The notes under the pieces are model-generated. The model saw only the letters and a program-made list of their open reading frames with translations, made no database searches and was not told the origin of the DNA. Below are positions 6,201 through 11,528 of a stretch of 11,528 bases of DNA, piece by piece. This DNA is from Palsa-461 sp036844945 (GTDB taxonomy: Bacteria > Actinomycetota > Acidimicrobiia > Acidimicrobiales > RAAP-2). Within the stretch, counting starts at the first letter, position 1. Each line of letters starts with the position of its first letter. The translations under genes and the position numbers were made by a program. The stretch covers positions 1 to 11,528 of the forward strand of contig DAIUEV010000070.1 in assembly GCA_036844945.1 (NCBI GenBank), in the 5' to 3' direction.

Positions 6201-6235
6201 ACAATAAGTGATATAAAAATGATATCACTTATTGT
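6201..6235. promoter_or_regulatory. 14+14-bp perfect AT-rich inverted repeat, probable operator of the SPFH operon
   Basis: ACAATAAGTGATAT (6201-6214) and ATATCACTTATTGT (6222-6235) are perfect inverted arms around a 7-base spacer AAAAATG. TGATAT also recurs directly at 6209-6214 and 6220-6225, 11 bases apart, about one helical turn. The right half holds a near-dyad AAATGATATCACTT (6217-6230). The block is strikingly AT-rich within a GC-rich genome. It overlaps the -10 and start region of the SPFH promoter, so a bound protein would repress. The coupled ribbon-helix-helix protein is the obvious candidate ligand (inference). Confidence 0.75.
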
Positions 6236-6246
6236 CCGGGGGTCAA
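6219..6246 (-). promoter_or_regulatory. Sigma-70-type promoter of the SPFH operon
   Basis: Read on the minus strand, TTGACC (6246-6241) is a -35 matching TTGACA in five of six bases. TATCAT (6224-6219) is a -10 matching TATAAT in five of six, at a spacing of 16. Transcription would begin near 6212, giving a leader of about 20 bases that contains AGGAGG before the ATG at 6189. The -10 and start site lie inside the inverted repeat 6201-6235. Confidence 0.65.
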
Positions 6247-6281
6247 GCGCGACCCCGGCGACCGGTGCGCTAGACGTGGGT

Positions 6282-6301
6282 CGCCCGGCAAAGGCCGGGC
6301 G
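6282..6301 (+). promoter_or_regulatory. 8-bp GC hairpin in the leader region of the sulfatase gene
   Basis: CGCCCGGC (6282-6289), loop AAAG and GCCGGGCG (6294-6301) form a perfect stem. It ends 11 bases before the GGGAGGA ribosome-binding site (6313-6319). It may insulate the divergent promoter from the sulfatase, stabilise the mRNA 5' end or attenuate. No convincing plus-strand promoter was found; TATAAA at 6212-6217 is the only -10-like element. The structure is seen; the role is inference. Confidence 0.35.
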
Positions 6302-6323
6302 TTCGAACCTCCGGGAGGACCCG

Positions 6324-7847
6324 GTGCCCACGTCGCCGCCAGCCAACCTCGTCGTCGTGCTGTTGGACAGCCTGAACCGCCACATGCTCGGCCCCTATGG
6401 CGGCTCGGAGTTCGAGGCCCCGCACATCGCGCGCTTCGCCGAGGACGCGCTGTGCTTCACCGGCCATCACGCCGGGTCGCTCCCCTGCATGCCCGCCCGG
6501 CACGACATCCTGGTCGGCGCGCTCGACTTCCCGTGGCGGCCCTGGGGGTCGATCGAGGTGTGGGAGGACGCGATCACCCGGTCGCTTCGCCAGCGCGGCG
6601 TCACCACCATGCTCGTCTCGGACCACCCGCACCTGTTCGAGACCGGCGGCGAGAACTACCACACCGACTTCTGTGCCTGGCTGTACGAGCGCGGCCACGA
6701 GGGCGACCCGTGGCGCACCGCGGCGGACCCGACCTGGGTCGGCGCGCCGGCCCTGCCGGCCGACCGGGCCGGGTTCCACCGCCCCTACGACGACTCGCGG
6801 ACCTACTTCCGGTCCGAGGAGGAGTTCCCGGGCCCAAAGACGATGCGGGCGGCGTCCGACTGGATCCGCACCACCGCCGGACGCCACGACCGTTTCTTCC
6901 TCTTCGTCGACGAGTTCGACCCCCACGAGCCCTTCGACACCCCGCTCCCCTACGCCAACATGTACGACCCCGACTGGACCGGGCCGCTCACCATCTGGCC
7001 GCCCTACCTCATCGACGCGGTGCGCAGCGGGCAGCTCGACGCCCGCCGGGCCCGCCACATCCGGGCCAACTACGGCTCCAAGCTGACGATGATCGACCGC
7101 TGGTTCGGCCACCTGCTCGACGCGATCGACGAGGCCGGGCTGGCCGAGTCGACCGCCGTCGTCCTCACCACCGACCACGGCCACTATCTCGGCGAGCACG
7201 ACGTGTTCGGCAAGCCGGCCTCCCCGGTCTACGCGGTGCTCGGGCGGATCCCGCTCCTCGTGCGGTGGCCGGGGCGGGCCCGCCGCGAGATCCCCGCCCT
7301 CACCACGTCGGTCGACCTGCACGCGACCGTCGCCGACTTCTTCGGCGCCGCCGTCGAGCACCCGACCCACGGGCGGTCGCTCCTCCCCCTGATCGAGGGC
7401 ACCGCGGCGTCGGTCCGGGAGCTGGCGCTCTTCGGGTACTGGGGCCGCCACGTCGGGGTGACCGACGGGCGCCGCCGGTACCTGCGCGGGACCGGCGGAG
7501 GGGTGTTCCCGCTGTCGATCTGGTCCAACCGGTGGTCGACGATGCCGGTGAACGCGTTCCCCGAGGTCCGGCTGCCCCGGCCTGACCACCGCGCCCGCCT
7601 GACCACCATGCCGGGCACCGAGGTCCCGGTCATCCGACAACCATTCACCGCGGGCGACCCGCTCCCCTACTGGGCGGGCGGCCCGCCTCCGGCCGAGTCG
7701 TACCTCTTCGATCTCGACATCGACCCCGGCGAGGACGAGAACCGGGCGGGGGGAGGCGAGGAGCGCGAGATGCGCGACGCCCTGGCGGCGTCGCTCCGGG
7801 CGATCGAGGCGCCCGACGACCTCCTCGAGCGGATGGGCGTGGCGTGA
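6324..7847 (+). CDS. Sulfatase (alkaline phosphatase superfamily, formylglycine type)
   Basis: A 507-residue hydrolase of the sulfatase / phosphonate monoester hydrolase branch. It cleaves a sulfate (or possibly phosphate/phosphonate) ester. The catalytic signature C-x-P-x-R appears as Cys55-Met-Pro-Ala-Arg59 in GSLPCMPARH; Cys55 must be oxidised to formylglycine. Metal and transition-state residues visible are Asp15 (VVLLDS), His201 (DPHEPFD), Lys253 (YGSKLT), Asp284-His285 (TTDHGHYLGEHD) and Lys297 (FGKP). The second Asp often found next to Asp15 is Ser16. No signal peptide is seen, so it is probably cytoplasmic. GTG 6324 is chosen because GGGAGGA (6313-6319) lies at proper spacing and homology starts there; the upstream ATG at 6219 falls inside the divergent operator. 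The stop overlaps a possible GTG start of the next gene. The substrate is unknown. Confidence 0.92.
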   Translation: MPTSPPANLVVVLLDSLNRHMLGPYGGSEFEAPHIARFAEDALCFTGHHAGSLPCMPARHDILVGALDFPWRPWGSIEVWEDAITRSLRQRGVTTMLVSDHPHLFETGGENYHTDFCAWLYERGHEGDPWRTAADPTWVGAPALPADRAGFHRPYDDSRTYFRSEEEFPGPKTMRAASDWIRTTAGRHDRFFLFVDEFDPHEPFDTPLPYANMYDPDWTGPLTIWPPYLIDAVRSGQLDARRARHIRANYGSKLTMIDRWFGHLLDAIDEAGLAESTAVVLTTDHGHYLGEHDVFGKPASPVYAVLGRIPLLVRWPGRARREIPALTTSVDLHATVADFFGAAVEHPTHGRSLLPLIEGTAASVRELALFGYWGRHVGVTDGRRRYLRGTGGGVFPLSIWSNRWSTMPVNAFPEVRLPRPDHRARLTTMPGTEVPVIRQPFTAGDPLPYWAGGPPPAESYLFDLDIDPGEDENRAGGGEEREMRDALAASLRAIEAPDDLLERMGVA

Positions 7848-7888
7848 CGACGCGCCCGGGGCGCGGGCTCGCGGGCCAAGATCGGGCC

Positions 7889-8233
7889 ATGCAACCGCGG
7901 ATCTACTTCAACCCCGGCTGTTCCAAGTGCCGCACCGCCCAGTCGATCCTCGACGAGCACCACATCGACGCCGAGGTGGTCCGGTACCTGGACACCCCGC
8001 CGACCCTCGACGACCTCGAGCGGCTCATGGGGCTGCTCGGCATCGAGGACCCGCGGGCGATGATGCGCACCGGCGAACCGGTCTACAAGGAGCTCGGGCT
8101 GGGGACGGCGTCGGACGCCGAGCTGCTCGCGGCCATCGTCGAGCACCCCATCCTGCTCGAGCGCCCGATCTTCGTCGTCGGCGATCGCGCCGTGATCGCG
8201 CGGCCCCCGGAGCGGCTCCTCGAGCTGCTCTGA
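7889..8233 (+). CDS. ArsC/Spx-family arsenate reductase-like protein (glutaredoxin fold)
   Basis: A 114-residue thioredoxin-fold protein of the ArsC family, a usual length. The nucleophile Cys11 lies in YFNPGCSKCR, and the three arginines that line the oxyanion site in E. coli R773 ArsC are present at Arg60 (MMRTGE), Arg92 (LERPIF) and Arg105 (IARPPE). Arsenate reductase or related thiol-oxidoreductase activity is therefore plausible. Most relatives have CSKSR; here Cys14 replaces Ser and gives a CxxC pair that could form its own disulfide. ATG 7889 fits the family start. An in-frame GTG at 7844 overlapping the sulfatase stop (GTGA) would add 15 residues and is a real alternative given how often such overlaps occur here. 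No arsR, arsB or acr3 gene is nearby, so a role in arsenic resistance is not shown. Confidence 0.85.
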   Translation: MQPRIYFNPGCSKCRTAQSILDEHHIDAEVVRYLDTPPTLDDLERLMGLLGIEDPRAMMRTGEPVYKELGLGTASDAELLAAIVEHPILLERPIFVVGDRAVIARPPERLLELL

Positions 8234-8266
8234 GCGACCCGGCGGGACGCGCCCTCCCCCGAGGGT

Positions 8267-8299
8267 GGCAGATGGTGTCATGTACGATCGACGTCTGCC
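8267..8299 (+). promoter_or_regulatory. Weak candidate promoter/operator upstream of the P450 operon
   Basis: GGCAGA (8267-8272) and TCTGCC (8294-8299) are inverted repeats with a 21-base spacer holding TACGAT (8283-8288), which fits the TAnnnT -10 pattern. No good -35 is visible. The element lies in the 136-base gap after the ArsC-like gene, about 80 bases before the P450 start. It could be a regulator site or chance; nothing else is seen in this gap. Confidence 0.25.
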
Positions 8300-8369
8300 C
8301 CGAGCGAGGGCCGGCACCCTTCCGACCAGGGGCCGGAGCGTCCCTCGGCCAGTCGACCCGGAGGTGACG

Positions 8370-9641
8370 GTGGATCTCGACGCAATCGACTTCTTCCGGA
8401 GCGACGAGCTCCTCGACGACCCCTACCCCTATTTCGAGGCGCTCCGGGAGGAGTGCCCGGTCCGGCGGGAGCCCCACCACGACGTCGTGCTCGTCACCGG
8501 CTACGACGAGTGCGTCGCCATCTACAACGACTACGAGGTCTGGTCCTCGGCCACCGCGGTGACCGGGCCGTTCCCCGGCTTCCCGGTCCCCCTCGAGGGC
8601 GACGACGTCAGCGAGATCATCGAGGCCCACCGGGACGAGCTGCCCATGGCCGACCAGCTGCCCTGCTTCGACCCGCCGGTCCACACCGACCACCGCTCGC
8701 TCCTCTCCCGGCTCATCACCCCGAAGCGGCTGAAGGAGAACGAGGAGTTCATGTGGCGGCTGGCCGACCGCCAGCTCGACACGTTCCTCTCGACCGGCCG
8801 CTGCGAGTACATCGGGCAGTACGCGAGCCCCTTCGCCCTGCTCGTCATCGCCGACCTGCTCGGGGTGCCCGAGGAAGACCACCCCAACTTCGCGAACGCG
8901 ATGCTCCACACCGGAGCGATCGGGAGCACCGAGCGCGACTCAATGACCCATCGGCCGCTCCAGTACCTCTACGAGCAGTTCACCCGGTATGTGGAGGAGC
9001 GCCGGCGCGAGCCGCGCGACGACGTGCTCACCGGGCTCGCCACCGCCACCTTCCCGGACGGCTCGATGCCCGAGGTCATCGACGCGGTCCGGGTCGCCTC
9101 GAACCTCTTCGCCGCCGGCCAGGAGACCACGGTGCGGCTGCTGAGCTCGGCGCTGAAGCTCCTCGCCGAGGAGCCCGAGCTCCAGGACATGCTCCGCAAG
9201 GAGCGGGACCGCATCCCCAACTTCATCGAGGAGGCCCTGCGGATGGAGAGCCCGGTAAAGGGCGACTTCCGGCTGTCCCGGGTCCCGACCACGGTGGGGG
9301 GCGTGGCCATCCCGGCCGGCACCACGGTGATGCTCCTGAACGCGGCGGCCAACCGCGACCCGAGGAAGTACTCGGACCCCCAGGCCTTCAAGCCGGACCG
9401 GCCCGAGGCCCGCACCCACATCTCCTTCGGCCGGGGCATCCACACCTGCCCGGGGGCGCCGCTCGCCCGGGCCGAGGCCCGGGTCAGCATCGAGCGCCTG
9501 TTCGACCGGACGAGCGAGGTCCACATCGACGTGGAGAAGCACGGGCCACCCGGCGCCCGCCGCTACCGCTACGTCCCGACCTACATCCTGCGGGGCCTCA
9601 CCCACCTGAACGTGGAGTTCACCCCGCTCACGCCGTCGTGA
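8370..9641 (+). CDS. Cytochrome P450 (bacterial class I)
   Basis: A 423-residue soluble P450 that inserts one oxygen atom from O2 into an organic substrate, using electrons from a ferredoxin. Hallmarks in order: helix C DPPVHTDHRSLLSR (101-114), I-helix FAAGQETT (247-254) with Gln251-Glu252 where AGxDT is common, the E288-A-L-R291 pair of the K-helix, and the haem loop FGRGIHTCPGAPLAR (353-367) with thiolate ligand Cys360. GTG 8370 is chosen because GGAGG (8360-8364) lies five bases upstream; another GTG at 8364 is inside that site. The open frame extends to 8265 but the extra residues look non-coding. The stop overlaps the ferredoxin start. The sequence resembles P450s acting on steroids, terpenes or hydrocarbons in actinobacteria, but the substrate is not determined. 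Confidence 0.95.
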   Translation: MDLDAIDFFRSDELLDDPYPYFEALREECPVRREPHHDVVLVTGYDECVAIYNDYEVWSSATAVTGPFPGFPVPLEGDDVSEIIEAHRDELPMADQLPCFDPPVHTDHRSLLSRLITPKRLKENEEFMWRLADRQLDTFLSTGRCEYIGQYASPFALLVIADLLGVPEEDHPNFANAMLHTGAIGSTERDSMTHRPLQYLYEQFTRYVEERRREPRDDVLTGLATATFPDGSMPEVIDAVRVASNLFAAGQETTVRLLSSALKLLAEEPELQDMLRKERDRIPNFIEEALRMESPVKGDFRLSRVPTTVGGVAIPAGTTVMLLNAAANRDPRKYSDPQAFKPDRPEARTHISFGRGIHTCPGAPLARAEARVSIERLFDRTSEVHIDVEKHGPPGARRYRYVPTYILRGLTHLNVEFTPLTPS

Positions 9642-9826
9642 GGGTCGAGGTCGACACCGACCAGTGCAAGGGGCACAGCGTCTGCATGGGCCTGTGCCCC
9701 GAGGTGTTTCAGCTGTCCGAGGACGGCTATGCGACGGTGCTCATGCCCGACGTGCCTGCCGAGCACGAGGCGGCGGTGCAAGACGCGGTCCGGCAGTGCC
9801 CGGAGAAGGCGATCTCGTTGGGCTAG
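9638..9826 (+). CDS. Small ferredoxin, CxxHxxC...CP type, redox partner of the P450
   Basis: A 62-residue iron-sulfur protein that donates electrons to the adjacent P450. Cluster ligands are Cys10, Cys16 and Cys54, in C10-KG-H13-SV-C16 and QC54P. His13 occupies the position of the second cysteine of a normal [4Fe-4S] motif, so a [3Fe-4S] cluster is likely, as in known actinobacterial P450 ferredoxins with CxxHxxC. An additional Cys20 (GLCPEVF) sits where many relatives have Ala. The conserved PEVFQLSEDG (21-30) and CPEKAISL (54-61) complete the family pattern. GTG 9638 overlaps the P450 TGA as GTGA, giving strict coupling. No ferredoxin reductase gene is present, so electrons must come from a reductase elsewhere. 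Confidence 0.92.
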   Translation: MRVEVDTDQCKGHSVCMGLCPEVFQLSEDGYATVLMPDVPAEHEAAVQDAVRQCPEKAISLG

Positions 9827-9870
9827 GGAGCGATCGGCGCAGACGCACCCATCGGTCGGCCGATCTCTCC
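9827..9870. terminator. Bidirectional terminator-like hairpin between convergent operons
   Basis: GGAGCGATCGGC (9827-9838) and GCCGATCTCTCC (9859-9870) pair in 11 of 12 positions around a 20-base loop. The single mismatch is 9831 against 9866. The stem starts on the base after the ferredoxin stop and ends five bases before the stop of the opposing antitoxin-like gene. A TTT follows at 9874-9876 on the plus strand, but there is no long T-run. It probably closes both operons. Confidence 0.6.
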
Positions 9871-9875
9871 ACGTT

Positions 9876-10112
9876 TCACGGTTCGGCGCTTCGGGGAGCC
9901 CGGCCACCCCGGTCCCACTCGTCGCGCGAAGGCACTCGAGCACCGATGTCGGGTGCCGATCCGAATGTCGAGTCGAGATCGTCATCGGCAGCGAGCATCG
10001 CGTCGACGGCATCGCGTATCAGTTCGGACATCGGCATTCCTTTGGCTTGGGCGCGTTCGAAGAGCCCGGCCCGCTGCTCATCGGTGAGATAGACCTGCGT
10101 CCTAGTAGCCAT
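9876..10112 (-). CDS. VapB/CopG-like ribbon-helix-helix antitoxin-type protein, no toxin gene seen
   Basis: A 78-residue protein with a ribbon-helix-helix N-terminus: strand RTQVYLT (4-10), helix A (11-24), turn KGMPMS and helix B ELIRDAVDAML (30-40). An acidic, Gly/Pro-rich tail ending in RVPSRDEWDRG (59-69) resembles the toxin-wrapping tail of VapB antitoxins. Such proteins bind operator DNA as dimers and neutralise a cognate toxin, often a PIN-domain RNase. No toxin reading frame follows: the gene ends 49 bases from the opposing ferredoxin stop. ATG 10112 is chosen with AGG five bases upstream; GTG 10118 would add two residues. Inverted TCCTAG/CTAGGA repeats flank the start and may be its operator. 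It may be a solitary antitoxin, a remnant, or a stand-alone repressor. Confidence 0.78.
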   Translation of the reverse strand: MATRTQVYLTDEQRAGLFERAQAKGMPMSELIRDAVDAMLAADDDLDSTFGSAPDIGARVPSRDEWDRGGRAPRSAEP

Positions 10113-10124
10113 ATACACCTAGGA
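10100..10124. promoter_or_regulatory. Inverted repeat over the start of the antitoxin-like gene
   Basis: TCCTAG (10100-10105) and CTAGGA (10119-10124) are 6-base inverted arms with a 13-base spacer that contains the ATG. CCTAG also recurs directly at 10101 and 10118. On the minus strand GATACT (10129-10124) is -10-like and abuts the repeat. Autorepression by the encoded ribbon-helix-helix protein would fit, but the arms are short. Confidence 0.3.
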
Positions 10125-10175
10125 GTATCGCCGTTGTCGCGCCGCAGGGTCGGTCGCCCATGTCCGTCGGGACTC

Positions 10176-10195
10176 GCCGGCCTGAACCGGCCGGC
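10176..10195 (-). terminator. 7-bp GC hairpin just after the VOC gene
   Basis: GCCGGCC (10176-10182), loop TGAACC and GGCCGGC (10189-10195) form a perfect stem five bases past the VOC stop on the minus strand. No T-run follows, as is common in GC-rich actinobacteria. It probably ends the dehydrogenase-VOC transcript before the antitoxin-like gene on the same strand. Confidence 0.5.
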
Positions 10196-10200
10196 CGGTC

Positions 10201-10656
10201 TCACATCCGACCGGTTTCCCAGTACTGCCTGAAGGCGGGCTCGACCTGGCGGCTCACGATCTCGATGCGGGGACCCTGGACGCCGCGGTGATAGGCCCAG
10301 TACGGGGCGCCGTCGGGACCGACGCCGAAGACCTCGACCGGGCTGCCCGATGCGACGAGGCGGGCCGAGTCGGATTCCACGTTGTCCGACCAGACCCCGA
10401 GGTGGTGGATCCCCGATCCGGCGACCGGGCTCCACAGGGTGCCGGGCACCGAGCGGATCAGCTCGAGGTGCGGCTCGGTCATCGTGTACGCGAACGCCAG
10501 CGGGAACGAGGCCTCCTCCCCGCTCGGGTAGCGGATGGGGACGTCGTAGCGGACCTCCTCGCACCACCGGTGACCGAGCGCGTCGGCGATCGCGGCCTGC
10601 ACCGCCTCGAAGTCGTCGGTGACGATGGCGGTGTGGAAGTGGTCGGTGGGCGTCAT
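10201..10656 (-). CDS. VOC (glyoxalase/bleomycin resistance/dioxygenase) superfamily protein
   Basis: A 151-residue protein with two beta-alpha-beta-beta-beta modules. Module 1 runs from HFHTAIVT (6-13) to EPHLELI (61-67). Module 2 runs from GIHHLGVW (82-89) to RIEIVSR (130-136). The usual four metal positions are filled by His8, Glu65, His84 or His85, and Glu132, the H-E-H-E set of methylmalonyl-CoA epimerase-like and glyoxalase-like members. So it is likely a metal-dependent lyase, isomerase or epimerase. The reaction cannot be assigned. The ATG at 10656 overlaps the dehydrogenase TGA as ATGA, so the two are co-translated and may act on linked steps. A GC hairpin follows the stop. Confidence 0.82.
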   Translation of the reverse strand: MTPTDHFHTAIVTDDFEAVQAAIADALGHRWCEEVRYDVPIRYPSGEEASFPLAFAYTMTEPHLELIRSVPGTLWSPVAGSGIHHLGVWSDNVESDSARLVASGSPVEVFGVGPDGAPYWAYHRGVQGPRIEIVSRQVEPAFRQYWETGRM

Positions 10657-11528
10657 GACGGCTCGATCACGACGCGGATCGCCCCCGAGGCCCGGTCGCC
10701 GGCGACCCGGAACGCTTCGGCCGCGTCCTCCAATGCGAAGCGGTGAGTGATCACGGTTCGGGGGATGTCGGGGTCGTCGGCCAGCATCTGGGCAGCGTCA
10801 GCGATCTCGGTCACCCCGTCGTGCGCGCAGTACCCGAGTGAGGGGAGCACGCGGGCCTCCCGGTGGAACAGCGGCATCCAGTCGAGCTGGACCGGGCCGA
10901 AGTGCACCCCGGGGACGACGATGGTCCCGCTCGGGGCGACCAGCTCGCCGCAGCGGGCCAGGCTGGCCTCGGTCCCCGCCGCTTCGACGACGACGTCGTA
11001 GACGCCGACCGGGCCGATCCGCGCCCCGAGCCGCTCACCGGCCTCCTTCTGGTGGGGGTGGCGGGCCTCGATCGCCACCTCCTCGGCGCCGAGGCGCCGG
11101 GCCCCGGCGACCGCCAGCAGCCCGAGGGCGCCGGCCCCGACCACTGCCACCCGCGTCCCCGGGCCGGTGCCGGCCAGGCGCAGCGCGTGCCAGGAGACCG
11201 CGGTCGGCTCGACGATCGACGCGTCCGCCAGGTCGAGCCCGTCGGGCACCGGCACGAGCCGCTCCGGCGGGACGCGGAACTGTTCGACCATCCCGCCGTC
11301 GGCGAAGATGCCGAGCGCCCGCTGGCCGTGGGTCGGGCACAGGTTGTAGGTGCCCCGACGGCACTGGTCGCACTCCCCGCAGCCGTAGATGGCCTCGACC
11401 ACGACCGGGGTGCCGTCCTCGCGGACGCCGGCGAGCTCGTGCCCAAGGATGAACGTGGTTCCGAACCGCAGGTAGTTCAGGTCCGAAGCGCAGACGCTGG
11501 TCGACTTCATGGCGATCACGTCGCCGGT
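10653..11528 (-). CDS. Zinc-dependent medium-chain alcohol dehydrogenase (N-terminus outside window)
   Basis: 292 codons are visible and the frame runs off the end at 11528, so the true start lies beyond it. Residues below are counted from the GTG at 11519, which is only an internal valine. The catalytic zinc site is complete: Cys10 in STSVCASDL, His27-Glu28 in GHELAG, and Glu104 in VEPTAVSWH. The structural zinc lobe has Cys47, Cys50, Cys53 and Cys61. The Rossmann motif is VAVVGAGALGLLAVAGARRLGA (124-145), with Glu151 at the end of the second strand, suggesting NAD, although Arg153 and His154 follow. It would oxidise an alcohol or polyol to a ketone or aldehyde. It overlaps the VOC gene and heads that unit. 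Substrate unknown. Confidence 0.93.
   Translation of the reverse strand, partial: TGDVIAMKSTSVCASDLNYLRFGTTFILGHELAGVREDGTPVVVEAIYGCGECDQCRRGTYNLCPTHGQRALGIFADGGMVEQFRVPPERLVPVPDGLDLADASIVEPTAVSWHALRLAGTGPGTRVAVVGAGALGLLAVAGARRLGAEEVAIEARHPHQKEAGERLGARIGPVGVYDVVVEAAGTEASLARCGELVAPSGTIVVPGVHFGPVQLDWMPLFHREARVLPSLGYCAHDGVTEIADAAQMLADDPDIPRTVITHRFALEDAAEAFRVAGDRASGAIRVVIEPS

Noticed and set aside
6294..6320. tRNA-like T-loop (GTTCGAACC) next to a GC stem
   Set aside because: The flanking bases do not pair as a T-stem, and no acceptor or anticodon arm can be built around it. Not a tRNA or a tRNA fragment that could be supported.
6219..6323. Sulfatase start at ATG 6219
   Set aside because: That ATG is inside the operator of the divergent SPFH promoter and the added 35 residues lack homology. 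GTG 6324 has a good ribosome-binding site.
6270..7640. 456-codon open frame antisense to the sulfatase
   Set aside because: The composition is typical of a reverse-frame shadow. The plus-strand sulfatase has all its catalytic motifs, so this is not a gene.
7889..8233. Arsenic resistance operon
   Set aside because: Only an ArsC-like protein is seen, with no ArsR, ArsB/Acr3 or ArsA. The neighbours are a sulfatase and a P450.
8265..8369. P450 start at GTG 8265
   Set aside because: The extra 35 residues are low-complexity and cover a possible promoter. GTG 8370 has GGAGG at ideal spacing.
8025..8909. Antisense open frame across the ArsC-like and P450 genes
   Set aside because: It spans two unrelated real genes and their gap, shows no domain and no ribosome-binding site. 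Shadow frame.
9876..10112. Complete toxin-antitoxin pair
   Set aside because: Only the antitoxin-like gene is present; no PIN or other toxin motif occurs on either side.
1..11528. CRISPR array, insertion sequence, prophage or attachment site
   Set aside because: No regularly spaced repeats, transposase or integrase motifs, terminal inverted repeats with target duplications, or tRNA gene ends were found on reading both strands.

Overview
The window comes from a high-GC bacterium, most likely an actinobacterium. Most genes have very G/C-rich third codon positions, GTG starts are common, and genes are packed with 4-base stop/start overlaps. The content (cytochrome P450 with a small His-type ferredoxin, crotonase, hotdog thioesterase, PhyH dioxygenase, CxPxR sulfatase) suits a heterotrophic soil, freshwater or marine actinobacterium. 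An acidimicrobial lineage is possible, but the sequence alone does not fix the genus. I see no rRNA, tRNA, CRISPR array, insertion sequence or phage gene. No stretch over 300 bases lacks a gene.

Layout. (1) Bases 64-2167, plus strand: MmcQ/YjbR-like protein, PhyH-type Fe(II)/2-oxoglutarate dioxygenase, and an RNase Z/arylsulfatase-type metallo-beta-lactamase hydrolase. The three are chained by GTGA overlaps. (2) Bases 5032-2175, minus strand: a short cation diffusion facilitator, then sirtuin, PaaI-type thioesterase and a crotonase-fold protein. The facilitator is visibly lower in GC than its neighbours. Groups 1 and 2 converge with a 7-base gap. (3) Bases 6246-5087, minus strand: an SPFH/band-7 membrane protein translationally coupled to a 66-residue Arc-like ribbon-helix-helix protein with an AT-hook-like tail. 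A good promoter drives it and is covered by a 14+14-base AT-rich inverted repeat. (4) Bases 6324-8233, plus strand, divergent from group 3: a formylglycine-type sulfatase and an ArsC/Spx-family thioredoxin-fold protein. (5) Bases 8370-9826, plus strand: cytochrome P450 and its overlapping ferredoxin, closed by a strong hairpin. (6) Bases 10112-9876, minus strand: a lone VapB/CopG-like antitoxin-type protein with no visible toxin. (7) Bases 11528-10201, minus strand: a zinc-dependent medium-chain dehydrogenase (start outside the window) overlapping a VOC/glyoxalase-fold protein.

How they may work together. Groups 1, 2, 5 and 7 look like separate small catabolic or tailoring units acting on lipid-like or xenobiotic substrates: oxygenation by PhyH or P450, acyl-CoA handling by crotonase and thioesterase, alcohol oxidation by the dehydrogenase. 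The sirtuin, coupled to acyl-CoA genes, could be a deacylase for such enzymes (inference). The most system-like unit is group 3. There a membrane scaffold protein, a tiny DNA-binding protein and an AT-rich operator over the promoter suggest a self-regulated membrane-stress or membrane-microdomain module.
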